DNA of 64,000 nt from Chryseobacterium daeguense DSM 19388 (GTDB lineage Bacteria; Bacteroidota; Bacteroidia; Flavobacteriales; Weeksellaceae). How positions within the stretch are numbered: position 1 is the stretch's first letter; each line of letters begins with the position of its first letter. The stretch covers positions 124,001-188,000 of the forward strand of contig NZ_AUMT01000005.1 of assembly GCF_000430825.1 (NCBI RefSeq). Reading direction: 5' to 3'. The translations under genes and the position numbers were made by a program. The notes beneath the pieces are model-generated. The model searched no databases and was not told the DNA's origin. It saw only the letters and a program-made list of their open reading frames with translations. Below, piece after piece: positions 43,535-53,580 of this stretch.

Positions 43535-44329
43535 TTATTCTCTGTCCTTTCCGGTGCCGTATCCTTTAACGATACCTCTTGGAGAGTTTTGAATAAACTG
43601 CAGGATCTCATCTCTTTCAGCTGTCGGAAGCATTTCTTTTTCGATATGTGAAATTGCCTGCGAAACGTTCATTTTCATTTGGAAAATCACTCTGTAGATT
43701 TTTTGAATTTCGAAGATTTTTTCATTGGTAAAACCTCTTCTTCTCAAACCTACGGAATTGATTCCTGCATAAGACATAGGCTCTCTCGCTACTTTTACGT
43801 AAGGTGGAATATCTTTTCTTACCAATGTACCACCGGAAATCATCACATGCTTCCCGATTTTACCAAACTGGTGTACAGCAGATAAACCTCCCATTACCGT
43901 ATAATCGCCGATTTCCACATGCCCTGCAATACCACACCCATTTACGATAATTACGTGATCTCCGATCACGCAGTCGTGCGCAATGTGTGAAGTTGCCATA
44001 ATCAGGCAGTTTTTACCGATTTTTGTAAAACCGAGAGCTTTGGTACCTCTGTTTACCGTTACACACTCTCTGATCGTAGTATCATCACCGATAATTACCT
44101 GGGTATCTTCACCATCAAATTTTAAATCCTGCGGGATTGCTGAAATAACCGTTCCGGGAAAAATTCTGCAATTTTTGCCTATTCTTGCTCCATCCATGAT
44201 GGTAACATTGGGGCCAATCCAGGTTCCTTCCCCGATTTCCACATCCCCTGCAATAGTAGTAAAAGGTTCTACGATTACATTTTTGCTGATTTTCGCACGC
44301 TTATCTACGGCTGCTAATTGATGAACCAT
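43535..44329 (-). CDS. lpxA: Acyl-ACP--UDP-N-acetylglucosamine O-acyltransferase
   Basis: The 264-residue cytoplasmic trimer catalyses the first step of lipid A synthesis, moving a 3-hydroxyacyl chain from ACP to UDP-GlcNAc. Hexapeptide repeats fill residues 1-185 and a helical domain the rest. The catalytic histidine is in MATSHIAHDCVIGDHV, and AVHQFGKIGKHVMISGGT is the acyl-length and substrate loop. It begins directly after the lpxC/fabZ stop, with no gap, within the lipid A operon. Confidence 0.97.
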   Translation of the reverse strand: MVHQLAAVDKRAKISKNVIVEPFTTIAGDVEIGEGTWIGPNVTIMDGARIGKNCRIFPGTVISAIPQDLKFDGEDTQVIIGDDTTIRECVTVNRGTKALGFTKIGKNCLIMATSHIAHDCVIGDHVIIVNGCGIAGHVEIGDYTVMGGLSAVHQFGKIGKHVMISGGTLVRKDIPPYVKVAREPMSYAGINSVGLRRRGFTNEKIFEIQKIYRVIFQMKMNVSQAISHIEKEMLPTAERDEILQFIQNSPRGIVKGYGTGKDRE

Positions 44330-45727
44330 TTAATCAACTTTATTTTTTGCAACTTGAGCCATTAATTCTGCTTCTACCGCTATGCTGTCTCCCACATATC
44401 CGTATCCCTGCATATGAACGATACCTCTTCTGATTGGCTCAATCAATTCAATTTTGAAAATAATAGTATCACCAGGAACTACTTTTCTTTTGAATTTTAC
44501 TTTATCAATTTTAATGAAATAGGTAGAGTAATTTTCCGGATCCGGAACACTTGCCAACACAAGGATTCCTCCCGTCTGCGCCAAAGCTTCTACCTGCAGA
44601 ACGCCCGGCATTACAGGCTCTTTCGGGAAATGTCCAACGAAGAAAGGCTCGTTCATTGTTACATTTTTCAATCCTACCACATGAGAATCCGAAAGCTCAA
44701 GAATTTTATCAATCAATAAAAACGGCGGTCTGTGAGGCATTAACCTCATAATTCCGTTGATATCAAAAACAGGTTCTTTTGTTAAATCGAAATCCGGAAC
44801 GTTTTTCTTTTTCTGCAGCTTCCACTGACGGTTCAGTTTTTTTGCAAATTGAGTATTAACGTAATGCCCCGGTTTGTTGGCAATTACTTTTCCTTTTATT
44901 TTCACTCCTGCCAAAGCTAAGTCACCAATCACATCAAGTAGTTTGTGTCTTGCCGCTTCATTAGGATAGTTTAAGTTCAGATTATCAAGAATTCCGTTTG
45001 GTCTTATTGATACATTGTCTTTTCCAAAGGCTTTCTTTAATTTTTCTGTAGTTTCAGGCGTAAGATCCTTATCTACATATACAATCGCATTTGAAATATC
45101 TCCACCTTTGATCAAACCATGATCCAGAAGCATTTCCAGCTCATGTAGGAAGCTGAATGTTCTTGCAGATGAGATTTCTTCTTTAAATTCTGAAATATTT
45201 TTTAATGTAGCGTTCTGGGTTCCTAAAACTTTAGTCCCAAAATCTACCATTGTAGTAATTTCGTAAGTATCCGAAGGGATAATGGTGATTTCTGACCCTG
45301 TAGCCGGATCGCTGTAGGTAAGAACCTCTTTTACAACAAGATATTCTCTGGCAACACTCTGATCTACCACTCCCACACTTTCGATAGCCTCAACAAAAAA
45401 CTTCGATGATCCGTCTAAAATAGGAGGTTCAGAAGCATCCATTTCCATGATGGCATTATCTATATCGCAGCCCACAAGCGCCGCCAAAAGGTGCTCACAG
45501 GTGGTGATTTTTACCCCTAATTTCTCTAATGTCGTTCCTCTTTCTGTAGCTACTACATAATTAACATCAGCCTCAACCTGAGGATGGCCTTCCAAATCGG
45601 TTCTTACAAATACGAAACCTGTATTTTCTTTAGCTGGCTTAATGGTAAGTTTTACTTCTTTACCTGTGTGAAGTCCGATTCCGGAAAGCGTTACTTCTTC
45701 CTGAAGCGTTTTTTGCATATCACTCAT
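44330..45727 (-). CDS. lpxC/fabZ: Bifunctional UDP-3-O-acyl-GlcNAc deacetylase / 3-hydroxyacyl-ACP dehydratase
   Basis: Residues 1-~305 are LpxC, the zinc deacetylase that commits to lipid [10 protein letters not shown] carries a zinc-ligand histidine, followed by [10 protein letters not shown] and [15 protein letters not shown] (His and Asp ligands). Residues ~315-465 are FabZ, the fatty-acid dehydratase, with [13 protein letters not shown] and the catalytic [21 protein letters not shown]. This fusion is the normal Bacteroidetes arrangement. The ATG at 45727 overlaps the lpxD stop by 8 bases; an ATG at 45718 is an equally plausible start. Confidence 0.97.
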   Translation of the reverse strand: MSDMQKTLQEEVTLSGIGLHTGKEVKLTIKPAKENTGFVFVRTDLEGHPQVEADVNYVVATERGTTLEKLGVKITTCEHLLAALVGCDIDNAIMEMDASEPPILDGSSKFFVEAIESVGVVDQSVAREYLVVKEVLTYSDPATGSEITIIPSDTYEITTMVDFGTKVLGTQNATLKNISEFKEEISSARTFSFLHELEMLLDHGLIKGGDISNAIVYVDKDLTPETTEKLKKAFGKDNVSIRPNGILDNLNLNYPNEAARHKLLDVIGDLALAGVKIKGKVIANKPGHYVNTQFAKKLNRQWKLQKKKNVPDFDLTKEPVFDINGIMRLMPHRPPFLLIDKILELSDSHVVGLKNVTMNEPFFVGHFPKEPVMPGVLQVEALAQTGGILVLASVPDPENYSTYFIKIDKVKFKRKVVPGDTIIFKIELIEPIRRGIVHMQGYGYVGDSIAVEAELMAQVAKNKVD

Positions 45728-46751
45728 TAGTATTATCTTTTGAGTTATTCTCAAGATTATTTATTCTGTTTACAATTTCAGTAAAATTTCTGAAATGAAC
45801 ATAGTTTCTCAGATACTCATTGTAGCTGATGGCCGGTGATCCGTATAGGGTTTCTTTATCATTTACGCTGGAATTCACACCACTCTGGGCCTGAATCCTT
45901 ACCTGATTTCCTATTTTAATATGACCTACGATTCCTACCTGACCGCCGATCTGGTTCCAGTCGCCGATCGTTGTAGAGCCAGCAATTCCGGCCTGCGCCG
46001 CAATCACATTATTTTGTCCAATTTTTACATTGTGTGCAATCTGGATCAGGTTATCAATCTTGGTTCCTTTCCCAATTACGGTAGAACCTATGGTAGCTCT
46101 GTCAATACTGCAGTTGGAACCTATCTCCACATCATCTTCAATGATGACATTACCCAGCTGAGGAATTTTTTTAAATCCGTCTGCTGTAGGCTGGAAACCA
46201 AATCCGTCGCCACCAATAACCGTGTTGGAATGCACCACGCAATTATCGCCGATAATACAATAGTCGTAAATTCTGGCACCACTGTCAATTTTACAGTTTT
46301 TACCTATTTTCACTCCTTTTCCTATATAAACTTGTGGATAAATCTGAGTTCCTTCCCCTATTTTTGCTTTCTCAGAAACATATGTAAATGCTCCGATATA
46401 CACTCCTTCGCCAATCACAGCAGTCTCATGGATTGAAGATCCGTCTTCTATTCCATCTTTTCTCCCCTGCATTTCCTGATAAAGATTCATCAATACCTGA
46501 AAAGAAAGGTAAGCATCCTTTACTGCAATAATAGTAGGACTATAAGTATCTTTTGTAATAAGATTTTCTGAAACGATGATTACTGAGCATCTTGAAGTAT
46601 CCAAATAATGCGAAAACCGATCTTGTGCTATAAAAGAAAGATGTCCCGATTCCCCATGCTCAATTGGTGAAACTCCAGTAATAAGTGCATTTTCGTCACC
46701 TATTATTTTTCCGTCAATAAAACTTGCAATTTGCGAAGCTGTAAATTCCAT
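45720..46751 (-). CDS. lpxD: UDP-3-O-(3-hydroxyacyl)glucosamine N-acyltransferase
   Basis: The 343-residue trimeric enzyme adds the second acyl chain in lipid A synthesis. The N-terminal uridine-binding domain (about 1-100) is followed by a long left-handed beta-helix and a C-terminal helix ([17 protein letters not shown]). The catalytic histidine lies in [11 protein letters not shown]. The ATG at 46751 ([14 protein letters not shown]) is preferred over an upstream TTG. It overlaps lpxC/fabZ by 8 bases. Length and sequence mark it as the canonical LpxD next to the shorter paralog at 41577. Confidence 0.96.
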   Translation of the reverse strand: MEFTASQIASFIDGKIIGDENALITGVSPIEHGESGHLSFIAQDRFSHYLDTSRCSVIIVSENLITKDTYSPTIIAVKDAYLSFQVLMNLYQEMQGRKDGIEDGSSIHETAVIGEGVYIGAFTYVSEKAKIGEGTQIYPQVYIGKGVKIGKNCKIDSGARIYDYCIIGDNCVVHSNTVIGGDGFGFQPTADGFKKIPQLGNVIIEDDVEIGSNCSIDRATIGSTVIGKGTKIDNLIQIAHNVKIGQNNVIAAQAGIAGSTTIGDWNQIGGQVGIVGHIKIGNQVRIQAQSGVNSSVNDKETLYGSPAISYNEYLRNYVHFRNFTEIVNRINNLENNSKDNTNE

Positions 46752-46757
46752 ATTCTG

Positions 46758-46765
46758 CAAAGATA
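46758..46765 (-). promoter_or_regulatory. Candidate -7 box for lpxD, possibly leaderless
   Basis: TATCTTTG on the minus strand ends seven bases before the lpxD ATG. Use of this box would give a leaderless or nearly leaderless lipid A transcript independent of the HD gene upstream. Confidence 0.4.
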
Positions 46766-46822
46766 AGAAATTCTATAATTCGCAAACATTTTTTAGTTTT
46801 CGAAAGTCAATTTTAATATACT

Positions 46823-48049
46823 TTAAGAAAATACCTGTGAAATATCCCTTGGAAAAGTAAGAATAAATCTTGTGGTTTTATTTACAATAAGCCCTGATAA
46901 AAGCTGATCCTGAGAATCTTCAAGCCTGATTTTTTCACCGTTTTTCTGTAGAAGGTAAATAGGCTGTTTTTCAGTATTATAAGGCAGCAGTTTTCGTTTT
47001 ATTTCGTGCACAAGCTCGCTGCCATTATTAATTCCAAAAAAATCGTTGGTATTTTTTATTTTTTCTTCAATAAACCTGGGATCAAAAGCATGCGAGGAAA
47101 TAATTGTTTTCGGCAAGTTTCTCTGGGTCACACATTTACACCAGTAAGACAAAACAAAGTCATCAGAATTCTGCCAGTTTTTCATCGCCTGAATTACATC
47201 ATTATCATCCAGCTGGGTAAACCTTTCCACGTCTTCGTCTGTAGCCACACTTTTTCCGCGGTGAAGAAAATAATTTAAATTTTCTGTTGCAGGAAGGTCA
47301 TGCCCCTGTGAAACAAGATATTTTGCTCTTTCTAAGATTTTAACCAGGAGAAATTCTGCCAAAGCCGAAGTTTTATGGTAATAGACCTGCCAATACATGA
47401 ACATCCTTGCTGCAAGAAAGTTTTCGATGGAATAAATTCCTTTGGCATCAACTACCAATTCACCTTCCTCACATACATTCATCATGGAAATAATTCTCTG
47501 TGTATTAATATTTCCTTCCGAAACACCCGTGAAAAAACTGTCTCGCTTCAAATAATCAAGTCTGTCGACATCCAGCTGTGAAGAAATAAGCTGGTTGAAA
47601 AATTTTCTATGGTATTTCCCCTGAAACATTTCAATAGCAACCGACAATTCCCCTTTAAACTCATCATTTAACCTGTTCATTAATAACAGTGAAAGATTTT
47701 CATGATGCCAGTCGTCCATCAGCATGCTTTCCAGTGCATGAGAAAACGGCCCGTGACCGATATCGTGCATCAGTATAGCCAGCATGGCGCCTTTTTCTTC
47801 TTCCTCGGAAATTTTTATACCTTTCTGTTTCAGGGTTTCCAAAGCGGTAAACATCAAATGCATCGCGCCTAAAGCATGGTGAAATCTTGTATGGGTAGCC
47901 CCTGGAAATATCAGATTCAATAGACCGGTCTGCCCTATTCTTCTCAGTCTCTGAAAGTAAGGATGCTCAATGATATCAAATAAAATTTCGTGGGGAATCC
48001 TGATAAAACCGTGAACCGGATCATTGATGATTTTTAGCTTATTCTGCAT
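46823..48049 (-). CDS. HD-domain phosphohydrolase, SAMHD1/dGTPase-like
   Basis: The 408-residue cytoplasmic protein has an HD metal-dependent phosphohydrolase domain: RFHHALG (His), LMHDIGHGPFSHALE (the HD pair and further ligands) and DVDRLDYLKRD (final Asp). Overall it resembles bacterial SAMHD1 relatives, which hydrolyse dNTPs or other nucleotides. Substrate is not deducible here. It lies 71 bases upstream of lpxD on the same strand, the order commonly seen in flavobacteria, so a shared transcript is possible although no functional link is known. Confidence 0.92.
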   Translation of the reverse strand: MQNKLKIINDPVHGFIRIPHEILFDIIEHPYFQRLRRIGQTGLLNLIFPGATHTRFHHALGAMHLMFTALETLKQKGIKISEEEEKGAMLAILMHDIGHGPFSHALESMLMDDWHHENLSLLLMNRLNDEFKGELSVAIEMFQGKYHRKFFNQLISSQLDVDRLDYLKRDSFFTGVSEGNINTQRIISMMNVCEEGELVVDAKGIYSIENFLAARMFMYWQVYYHKTSALAEFLLVKILERAKYLVSQGHDLPATENLNYFLHRGKSVATDEDVERFTQLDDNDVIQAMKNWQNSDDFVLSYWCKCVTQRNLPKTIISSHAFDPRFIEEKIKNTNDFFGINNGSELVHEIKRKLLPYNTEKQPIYLLQKNGEKIRLEDSQDQLLSGLIVNKTTRFILTFPRDISQVFS

Positions 48050-48235
48050 TGGAAACGTCAGTATTAGTAAACAAATTTAGGGATTTTTAATTTTAAAGGT
48101 GATTAAATTTGAATTAAAAAATTCTTATTTAAATACAAAATGACATTTTACGAATTACAAGATTAAAAATATGTTAGCTTATATACCTAGGGAATGACAA
48201 ATGAATGGATATTTTCACTGAACAAATATTTATAC

Positions 48236-48243
48236 TATTTTTG
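48236..48243 (+). promoter_or_regulatory. Candidate -7 box for the S41 protease gene
   Basis: TATTTTTG (TAnnTTTG) lies 47 bases before the ATG at 48290 and downstream of an alternative in-frame ATG at 48194, so it supports the shorter start. Confidence 0.5.
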
Positions 48244-48289
48244 TTTAAAAATCATCTCGATTAAAAAAATCCCGAGTAACAACCATTCA

Positions 48290-49930
48290 ATGAGAAAATT
48301 CTCAATCTTCCTCCTGTTATTTTTCAGCTTACAATTTTCGGCGCAGACTTTATCAGAAACTCAAAAACTGGTATCCCTGTGTAAAGTTTGGGGATTTTTG
48401 AAGTACTACCATCCTAATGTCGCCAGAGGAAGCTTTAATTGGGATAACCAATTATTTCAGAAAATCAAGGAAATTAAAAACATCAACAATAAAGAGCAAT
48501 TGAATGAATTATATTCAACATGGATCGACAGTCTTGGAAAAGTAAATGAATGCAAGCAATGCTCAAAAATCGAAAATAAAGTCTATTTTCTAAAGAATTT
48601 TGACCTTAAGTGGATTAATGACCAACAAATATTTTCACAAAACAATATTCAGAAATTAAATTTTATAAAGGACAACAGAAATATTGATGAAAATTATTAT
48701 ATCGGAAAAGGTGGAAGGAAAATCTATTTTAGGAATGAAAATTCATACGGCTCTACATTCACATCCTCTGAAACCGCTATTCTGGAATTGTTCAGATATT
48801 GGAATTATGTAGAATATTTTTTTCCTTATAAATATAAAACAGACCAAAACTGGAACGCTGTTCTAACGGAAATGATTCCTAAGTTTCTGGCTGTAGATAA
48901 TGATGAAAATTATCAACTGACATTGGCAGAACTTGTCACAAAAACTGATGACTCGCATGCTTTTTTATTTTCCAGATTAATCAGCCTAAACCAGTATGGA
49001 AGGAAAAGCGTTCCGGCAGAATATGCTTACGCTGAGGGGCAACTGATAATTACTAAGATAAATCCGACGAAATTTAACGAAGAAAATCCGTTGAAAACAG
49101 GTGATGTTATTTATGATATAAATGGGATGACCATATCCCAAAAGATCAATGCATTCGGAAAATATCTTCCGGCTTCTAATTCCTGGGGGAAAATTAAAAA
49201 GGCAAAAGGCCTTCTGCTGATGACCAATAATGACTCAACAAATCTGAAAATTGAGAGGAATGGGCAAAAATTAGCTTTAAAAGTCAAGAATTATTTTTTA
49301 AAAGATATCATTACAGAAAAACCTGCTACACCTGAAAAATGGACGTTCCTTGATAATGAAAAGAAAACCGGATATGTAAACATGGGAATCATCGAGAAAA
49401 AGGATTTGGATGAAATGTACAGAAATCTTCAATCTGCTGAATCTATTATTTTCGATTTAAGAAATTATCCAAAACAGACAATTTTACCTTTAAGCAGGCT
49501 TATTCTGCCAGAAAATACCATTTATTACCAGTTTAATTTTCCTGAAACAAGCTACCCAGGAAAATTTTACAGCCGTAAAAACAGTATCGGAAGACACAAT
49601 CCTGATTATTATAAAGGAAATGTAATAGTCCTGGTGGATGAAAATACACAAAGCCAGGCCGAAACCACCACCATGATGTTCAAACAGCATCCGAGGGCGA
49701 AAATCATCGGCAGCAATACTTCCGGTGCAAACGGCGATGTGATACGCTTCAATATTGCAGGTATAGAAACGAGCTTTACAGGTCTGGGAGCCTATTATCC
49801 TGACGGAAAAGAAACCCAGAGGATAGGAATAATTCCTGATATAGCTATAAAACCGACCATCAAAGGAATTCAAGAAGGAAAAGATGAAATTCTGGAAAGA
49901 GCATTGGAATACATCAGGACAGGCAAATAA
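48290..49930 (+). CDS. S41-family peptidase, secreted
   Basis: The 546-residue protein starts with a signal peptide (MRKFSIFLLLFFSLQFSAQ). An N-terminal helical region (about 20-210) is followed by a PDZ-like domain (about 235-345, NPLKTGDVIYDINGMTI) and an S41 catalytic domain (about 370-546) with the nucleophile Ser455 in DENTQSQAETT. S41 enzymes are C-terminal processing or tricorn-like proteases that trim periplasmic proteins. The start at 48290 gives a clean signal peptide and is supported by the upstream -7 box; a longer frame from 48194 would bury it. No T9SS sorting domain is present. Confidence 0.9.
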   Translation: MRKFSIFLLLFFSLQFSAQTLSETQKLVSLCKVWGFLKYYHPNVARGSFNWDNQLFQKIKEIKNINNKEQLNELYSTWIDSLGKVNECKQCSKIENKVYFLKNFDLKWINDQQIFSQNNIQKLNFIKDNRNIDENYYIGKGGRKIYFRNENSYGSTFTSSETAILELFRYWNYVEYFFPYKYKTDQNWNAVLTEMIPKFLAVDNDENYQLTLAELVTKTDDSHAFLFSRLISLNQYGRKSVPAEYAYAEGQLIITKINPTKFNEENPLKTGDVIYDINGMTISQKINAFGKYLPASNSWGKIKKAKGLLLMTNNDSTNLKIERNGQKLALKVKNYFLKDIITEKPATPEKWTFLDNEKKTGYVNMGIIEKKDLDEMYRNLQSAESIIFDLRNYPKQTILPLSRLILPENTIYYQFNFPETSYPGKFYSRKNSIGRHNPDYYKGNVIVLVDENTQSQAETTTMMFKQHPRAKIIGSNTSGANGDVIRFNIAGIETSFTGLGAYYPDGKETQRIGIIPDIAIKPTIKGIQEGKDEILERALEYIRTGK

Positions 49931-50109
49931 AAATAAAATCACAAACCACTGATTTACAATTAAATAATAAAATTTTTAATATTTTTCATACATTTATTGT
50001 CAGGATTTCATTTCACATACGACTTTAATTTTAAGGGATGACTTTAATTTCAAATTACATCTGACTATTCAGATGCTGATATATTAAGTCGAATTAAAAC
50101 AAAAATGTT

Positions 50110-51135
50110 ATGAAAAATCATTTGATGAGTAAGCCTTTAAGGTTGTCGTTGTGTGCTGCTGCTTTTATTACTACTGTATCGTGCAGTGATAATGATATAC
50201 AGAACTTACCTGAAACTTTTGAAGAAAAAGTAGTGGTGGCGAATCGCGGTGCGGGGAGCATCAGCTTTATAGATGCAGCCAGTAATAGCGTATCAAAAAC
50301 TTTGTCAATTCCAAATTCCGAACCCATGTACGTGGTTTATGTCCCTCAGAATGACAAGCTTTATGTAGGCGACAGAGCCGGAAAAAAAATTCACATTGTA
50401 AATTCTAAAAACCAGCAGGTTGAAAATTCCATAGATGTAGGAAACGGCGTTTTTCACATGTGGGCAGACGGCCAGGGAAAAGAACTGTGGGTAACGAACG
50501 ATATTGATAATACAATTTCGGTTATTAATCTTACTACAAATACAGTTTCAAATACCATCACTGTAGACCAGAAACCTCATGATGTGTTTTTAACTAAAGA
50601 TGGAACCACAGCCTTTGTTTCGGTGCTCACAGGAAGCCCTGCAACAGACAAAGTCTATAAATACTCTACTGCTAGCCATACCAAAACCGGTGAAGTAAGC
50701 GTAGGAAAAGAACCTCACCTGTTCCATCTTCAGAACAGCAATACATTGTATATTCCCTGCCAATCCGGGAAGCTTTTTATGGTAAATGCAGGCACAATGA
50801 ACATTCTCGAAGAAAAAGATTATGCCGGAGCTCATGGGATTTTTGCTTCTCCTGATCAGAGTAAAATTTTCATGAGTAATATAACCGGAAATCAGCTGTA
50901 TTCCGTCAATGCTACTTCAGGTGACCAGATTTTATCGATTCCTTCTGCAGAAAATACACCGCATAATATTACGGTAACTGCCAATGGAGATAAAATGTTT
51001 GTAACACAGTCCGGGGCAGGAAGTACTGTTTCCGTTTATAATATCAGTTCCGGAGGAACTTTATCCGGGGCATCTTCTTTCAGCACAGGAACAAATCCTT
51101 TTGGAATTGTATATTATAAGAGAAAAGTGAATTAA
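50110..51135 (+). CDS. YncE-type beta-propeller lipoprotein
   Basis: The 341-residue protein has a lipoprotein signal with Cys25 in TTVSC-SDND, so it is predicted to be anchored in a membrane. The rest is a seven-bladed propeller of YVTN/YncE repeats, each with a core such as NTISVINLTTNTVSNTI or KLYVGDRAGKKIHIVNSK. Such propellers bind DNA, metals or proteins in different species, so function is open. A thioredoxin-family gene follows after 18 bases and shares the terminator. A second ATG at 50125 is possible but would shorten the signal. Confidence 0.88.
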   Translation: MKNHLMSKPLRLSLCAAAFITTVSCSDNDIQNLPETFEEKVVVANRGAGSISFIDAASNSVSKTLSIPNSEPMYVVYVPQNDKLYVGDRAGKKIHIVNSKNQQVENSIDVGNGVFHMWADGQGKELWVTNDIDNTISVINLTTNTVSNTITVDQKPHDVFLTKDGTTAFVSVLTGSPATDKVYKYSTASHTKTGEVSVGKEPHLFHLQNSNTLYIPCQSGKLFMVNAGTMNILEEKDYAGAHGIFASPDQSKIFMSNITGNQLYSVNATSGDQILSIPSAENTPHNITVTANGDKMFVTQSGAGSTVSVYNISSGGTLSGASSFSTGTNPFGIVYYKRKVN

Positions 51136-51153
51136 CCTCAAAAAACACAAGTC

Positions 51154-51717
51154 ATGTTAAAAGCCTATTGGGACAAAGGAATTTCTTTTGAATCCCATCT
51201 CGGAAGAATCCGTGAAACCGTAAAAGTGCAGGATGGCAGTACTCAGGATATGCTTCAAAAATACCAGCTGTCCATTGAACGTGCAGAAAAGATCATTAGC
51301 AGCTATAAATCTAATGCTGAACAGGAAGAAAAGTATTTGGAGGCAGATTTTAATGGAAATATTCTTATCATAGCAGAAGGCTGGTGTGGCGATTGCAGCC
51401 AGTCTATTCCAGTTATAAGGCAGTTTTTTAAACATAAAAATCCTGTAAAGATTCTTTACCGGAATGAAAACCCTGATCTCATGCAGCTGTTTCTTACCAA
51501 TGGAAACGAAGCAGTTCCCATCGTTATTTTTTTAGATGAAGATTGTAACATCCTGACGCATTGGGGGCCTAGAACGAAGCATGGTCTTCAGTTGTTTGCA
51601 AAATTTAGGAAAGACCCTGAAAACTATTCAAGAGAAATGTTCCTGAAAGACCTTCATACATACTACGATATAAACAAGGGTTTCGACATCATGGAAGAAA
51701 TTCTTGAAATATTATAA
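51154..51717 (+). CDS. Thioredoxin-family protein with CGDC motif
   Basis: The 187-residue protein has a thioredoxin-like fold with the redox pair in EGWCGDCSQSIP and a cis-proline loop in EAVPIVIFLD. An extra N-terminal helical region of about 60 residues precedes it. No signal peptide is seen, so it is cytoplasmic. This group (WCGDC or WCGDA) is common in Bacteroidetes and Firmicutes, with unknown partners. It is co-transcribed with the YncE-type lipoprotein, although the two appear to be in different compartments. Confidence 0.88.
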   Translation: MLKAYWDKGISFESHLGRIRETVKVQDGSTQDMLQKYQLSIERAEKIISSYKSNAEQEEKYLEADFNGNILIIAEGWCGDCSQSIPVIRQFFKHKNPVKILYRNENPDLMQLFLTNGNEAVPIVIFLDEDCNILTHWGPRTKHGLQLFAKFRKDPENYSREMFLKDLHTYYDINKGFDIMEEILEIL

Positions 51718-51731
51718 ATCTTATAAACAGG

Positions 51732-51763
51732 CCAATTGCACTCCTGCAATTGGTTTTGTTTTA
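51732..51763 (+). terminator. Terminator of the YncE-thioredoxin pair
   Basis: Perfect nine-base arms CCAATTGCA / TGCAATTGG around CTCC, followed by TTTTGTTTT. Confidence 0.9.
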
Positions 51764-51949
51764 TTCCACATCAATTTATTAAAAAGCTCTTTCTAAAATC
51801 ACTTAAAAGCAGTACATTCATAGTCGGATTAATTGGTAAACCGTAAAATTGGTTTTAACTAATATTTAACCTTTTATCAGTTTAATTTGTTATATTTTAT
51901 AAAGAATTGGTCAACAATTTGATACAGTAACCATGTAAAAAAATAAATT

Positions 51950-53494
51950 ATGTCGGAAAAGATATTATGGATAGATGATGAAATAGATTTACTTAAACCT
52001 CATATTGTATTTCTCGAAAAGAAAGGCTACCAGGTAACCCCTGTAAACAATGTGAATGAGGCGTTGGAATTAATGGATTCAGAGAAATTCGCATTAACAC
52101 TTATTGATGAAAATATGCCCGGAATTTCGGGGCTTGAAGCCATCCCTATGATTAAAGAAAAAGACAATGCTTTAAAAATAGTAATGGTAACGAAAAGCGA
52201 GGAAGAACATATTATGGAAGAAGCAATCGGATCTCAGATTGCCGACTATATTCTAAAGCCTGTAAACCCCAATCAGATACTATTATCATTAAAGAAAAAC
52301 CTGCAGGAAGATAATCTTGTAGAGCAGAAAACCATTCTGCAGTATCAGCAGGAATTCAGGAACCTTTCCATGGAGCTGTCTTACCTCAGAACCTACCAGG
52401 AATGGGCAGAGTATTACAAGAAAATCCTAAACTGGGAAATAAAATTCGATAAGGTAACGGATAATGAATTTGCCGACCTTTTGCAGTCTCAAAAAGAGGA
52501 AGCCAACATCCAGTTCGCAAAATTCATAGAAAATAATTACGAAGGCTGGCTTACAGAGAATGATAAACCCATCATGAGCCACACACTTTTCAAAGAAAAA
52601 GTAAAGCCGGAGGTTGAAAAAGAAAAGGTACTTTTACTGATGATCGATAATCTTCGTTATGATCAGTGGAAAGTTATTGAGCCTTTATTTACAAAACATT
52701 ACAGCAAAATTTCGGAAGATTACTATTACAGTATTCTGCCAACAGCAACGCAATACGCCAGAAACTCATTCTTTGCTGGCCTAATGCCGTCTGAGATTGA
52801 AAAACGTTTCCCGGACAAATGGTTTAATGACAACGAAGAAGGAAACAAAAACGAATTCGAACGTGATTTCCTTGAAGATCAGATGAAAAGAATAGGTTTA
52901 GGATCAAAATCAATGAAATATTTAAAGGTTCTGAATGCCGACTTTGAAAGAAAAATCTATGACGACTTCAACCAACATAAGAATAATGATCTTTTGGTGA
53001 TTGTTTATAATTTTATTGATATTCTTTCTCATGCTAAAACAGACAATCATATTGTGGATCAGCTGATCCGGGATGATAAAACGTTCAGGTCTTTAACGCT
53101 TAACTGGTTTGAAAATTCATCATTAATGAAAATCATCAAAGTGGCGGCTGAAAACGGATTCAAGCTGGTGATTACAACAGATCACGGAACAGTTTATGTT
53201 AAAAAGCCGAGCAAAGTAGTCGGAGACAGGGAAACTTCCACCAATATCCGTTACAAAACAGGAAAAAGCTTAACTTATGATGACAGCGATGTATGGGCAA
53301 TTACAAACCCTGAAAAACTGTTTCTGCCGAAAGGTAATTTAAGTTCAAAATATATTTTCGCGAAAAATAATATCTTTTTGGCTTATCCTAAGAATTACAA
53401 TCACTTTGTGAATTATTACAAAGAAACTTATCAGCACGGGGGAATTTCATTGGAAGAATGTATTATCCCCATCAGCATATTAGAGCCCAAATAG
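51950..53494 (+). CDS. porX: PorX, response regulator with PglZ domain controlling T9SS
   Basis: The 514-residue protein has a receiver domain (1-120; acid residues Asp9/Asp10, phosphorylation site Asp53, Thr81, Lys103), a helical linker (about 120-205) and a PglZ alkaline-phosphatase-like domain (about 205-514). PglZ metal-site residues are visible in MIDNLRYDQW (Asp233), PTATQYARNS (Thr265/Thr267) and TTDHGTVYVK. PorX with its sensor PorY regulates type IX secretion genes in Porphyromonas and Flavobacterium, and its PglZ domain has been reported to have phosphodiesterase activity on oligonucleotides. No porY is in the window. T9SS substrates encoded here (672, 6375, 37164) are potential downstream cargo. 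Confidence 0.95.
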   Translation: MSEKILWIDDEIDLLKPHIVFLEKKGYQVTPVNNVNEALELMDSEKFALTLIDENMPGISGLEAIPMIKEKDNALKIVMVTKSEEEHIMEEAIGSQIADYILKPVNPNQILLSLKKNLQEDNLVEQKTILQYQQEFRNLSMELSYLRTYQEWAEYYKKILNWEIKFDKVTDNEFADLLQSQKEEANIQFAKFIENNYEGWLTENDKPIMSHTLFKEKVKPEVEKEKVLLLMIDNLRYDQWKVIEPLFTKHYSKISEDYYYSILPTATQYARNSFFAGLMPSEIEKRFPDKWFNDNEEGNKNEFERDFLEDQMKRIGLGSKSMKYLKVLNADFERKIYDDFNQHKNNDLLVIVYNFIDILSHAKTDNHIVDQLIRDDKTFRSLTLNWFENSSLMKIIKVAAENGFKLVITTDHGTVYVKKPSKVVGDRETSTNIRYKTGKSLTYDDSDVWAITNPEKLFLPKGNLSSKYIFAKNNIFLAYPKNYNHFVNYYKETYQHGGISLEECIIPISILEPK

Positions 53495-53526
53495 TTTTTT
53501 TCATAGTTTAACTTGGGTAATAGGGG

Positions 53527-53562
53527 GCGGAAAAAATCTTTAGATTTTTTCCGCTTCTTTTT
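53527..53562 (+). terminator. Terminator of porX
   Basis: Perfect 13-base arms GCGGAAAAAATCT / AGATTTTTTCCGC around TT, followed by TTCTTTTTT. Confidence 0.92.
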
Positions 53563-53580
53563 TATTAATATTTTTGACTT

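Noticed and set aside
43516-43611. Longer N-terminus for the small secreted protein before efp
   Set aside because: The extension lies mostly in lpxA in another frame and would hide an obvious signal peptide.
45921-46436. 171-codon plus-strand frame opposite lpxD
   Set aside because: It mirrors the hexapeptide repeats of lpxD on the other strand and reads as random cysteine- and tyrosine-rich protein.
48194-48289. Upstream start for the S41 protease
   Set aside because: The extra 32 residues would precede a clean signal peptide, and the likely -7 box lies within them.
51950-53494. PglZ domain as a sign of a BREX-type phage defence locus
   Set aside because: The protein has a receiver domain and the architecture of PorX, and no other BREX gene is nearby.
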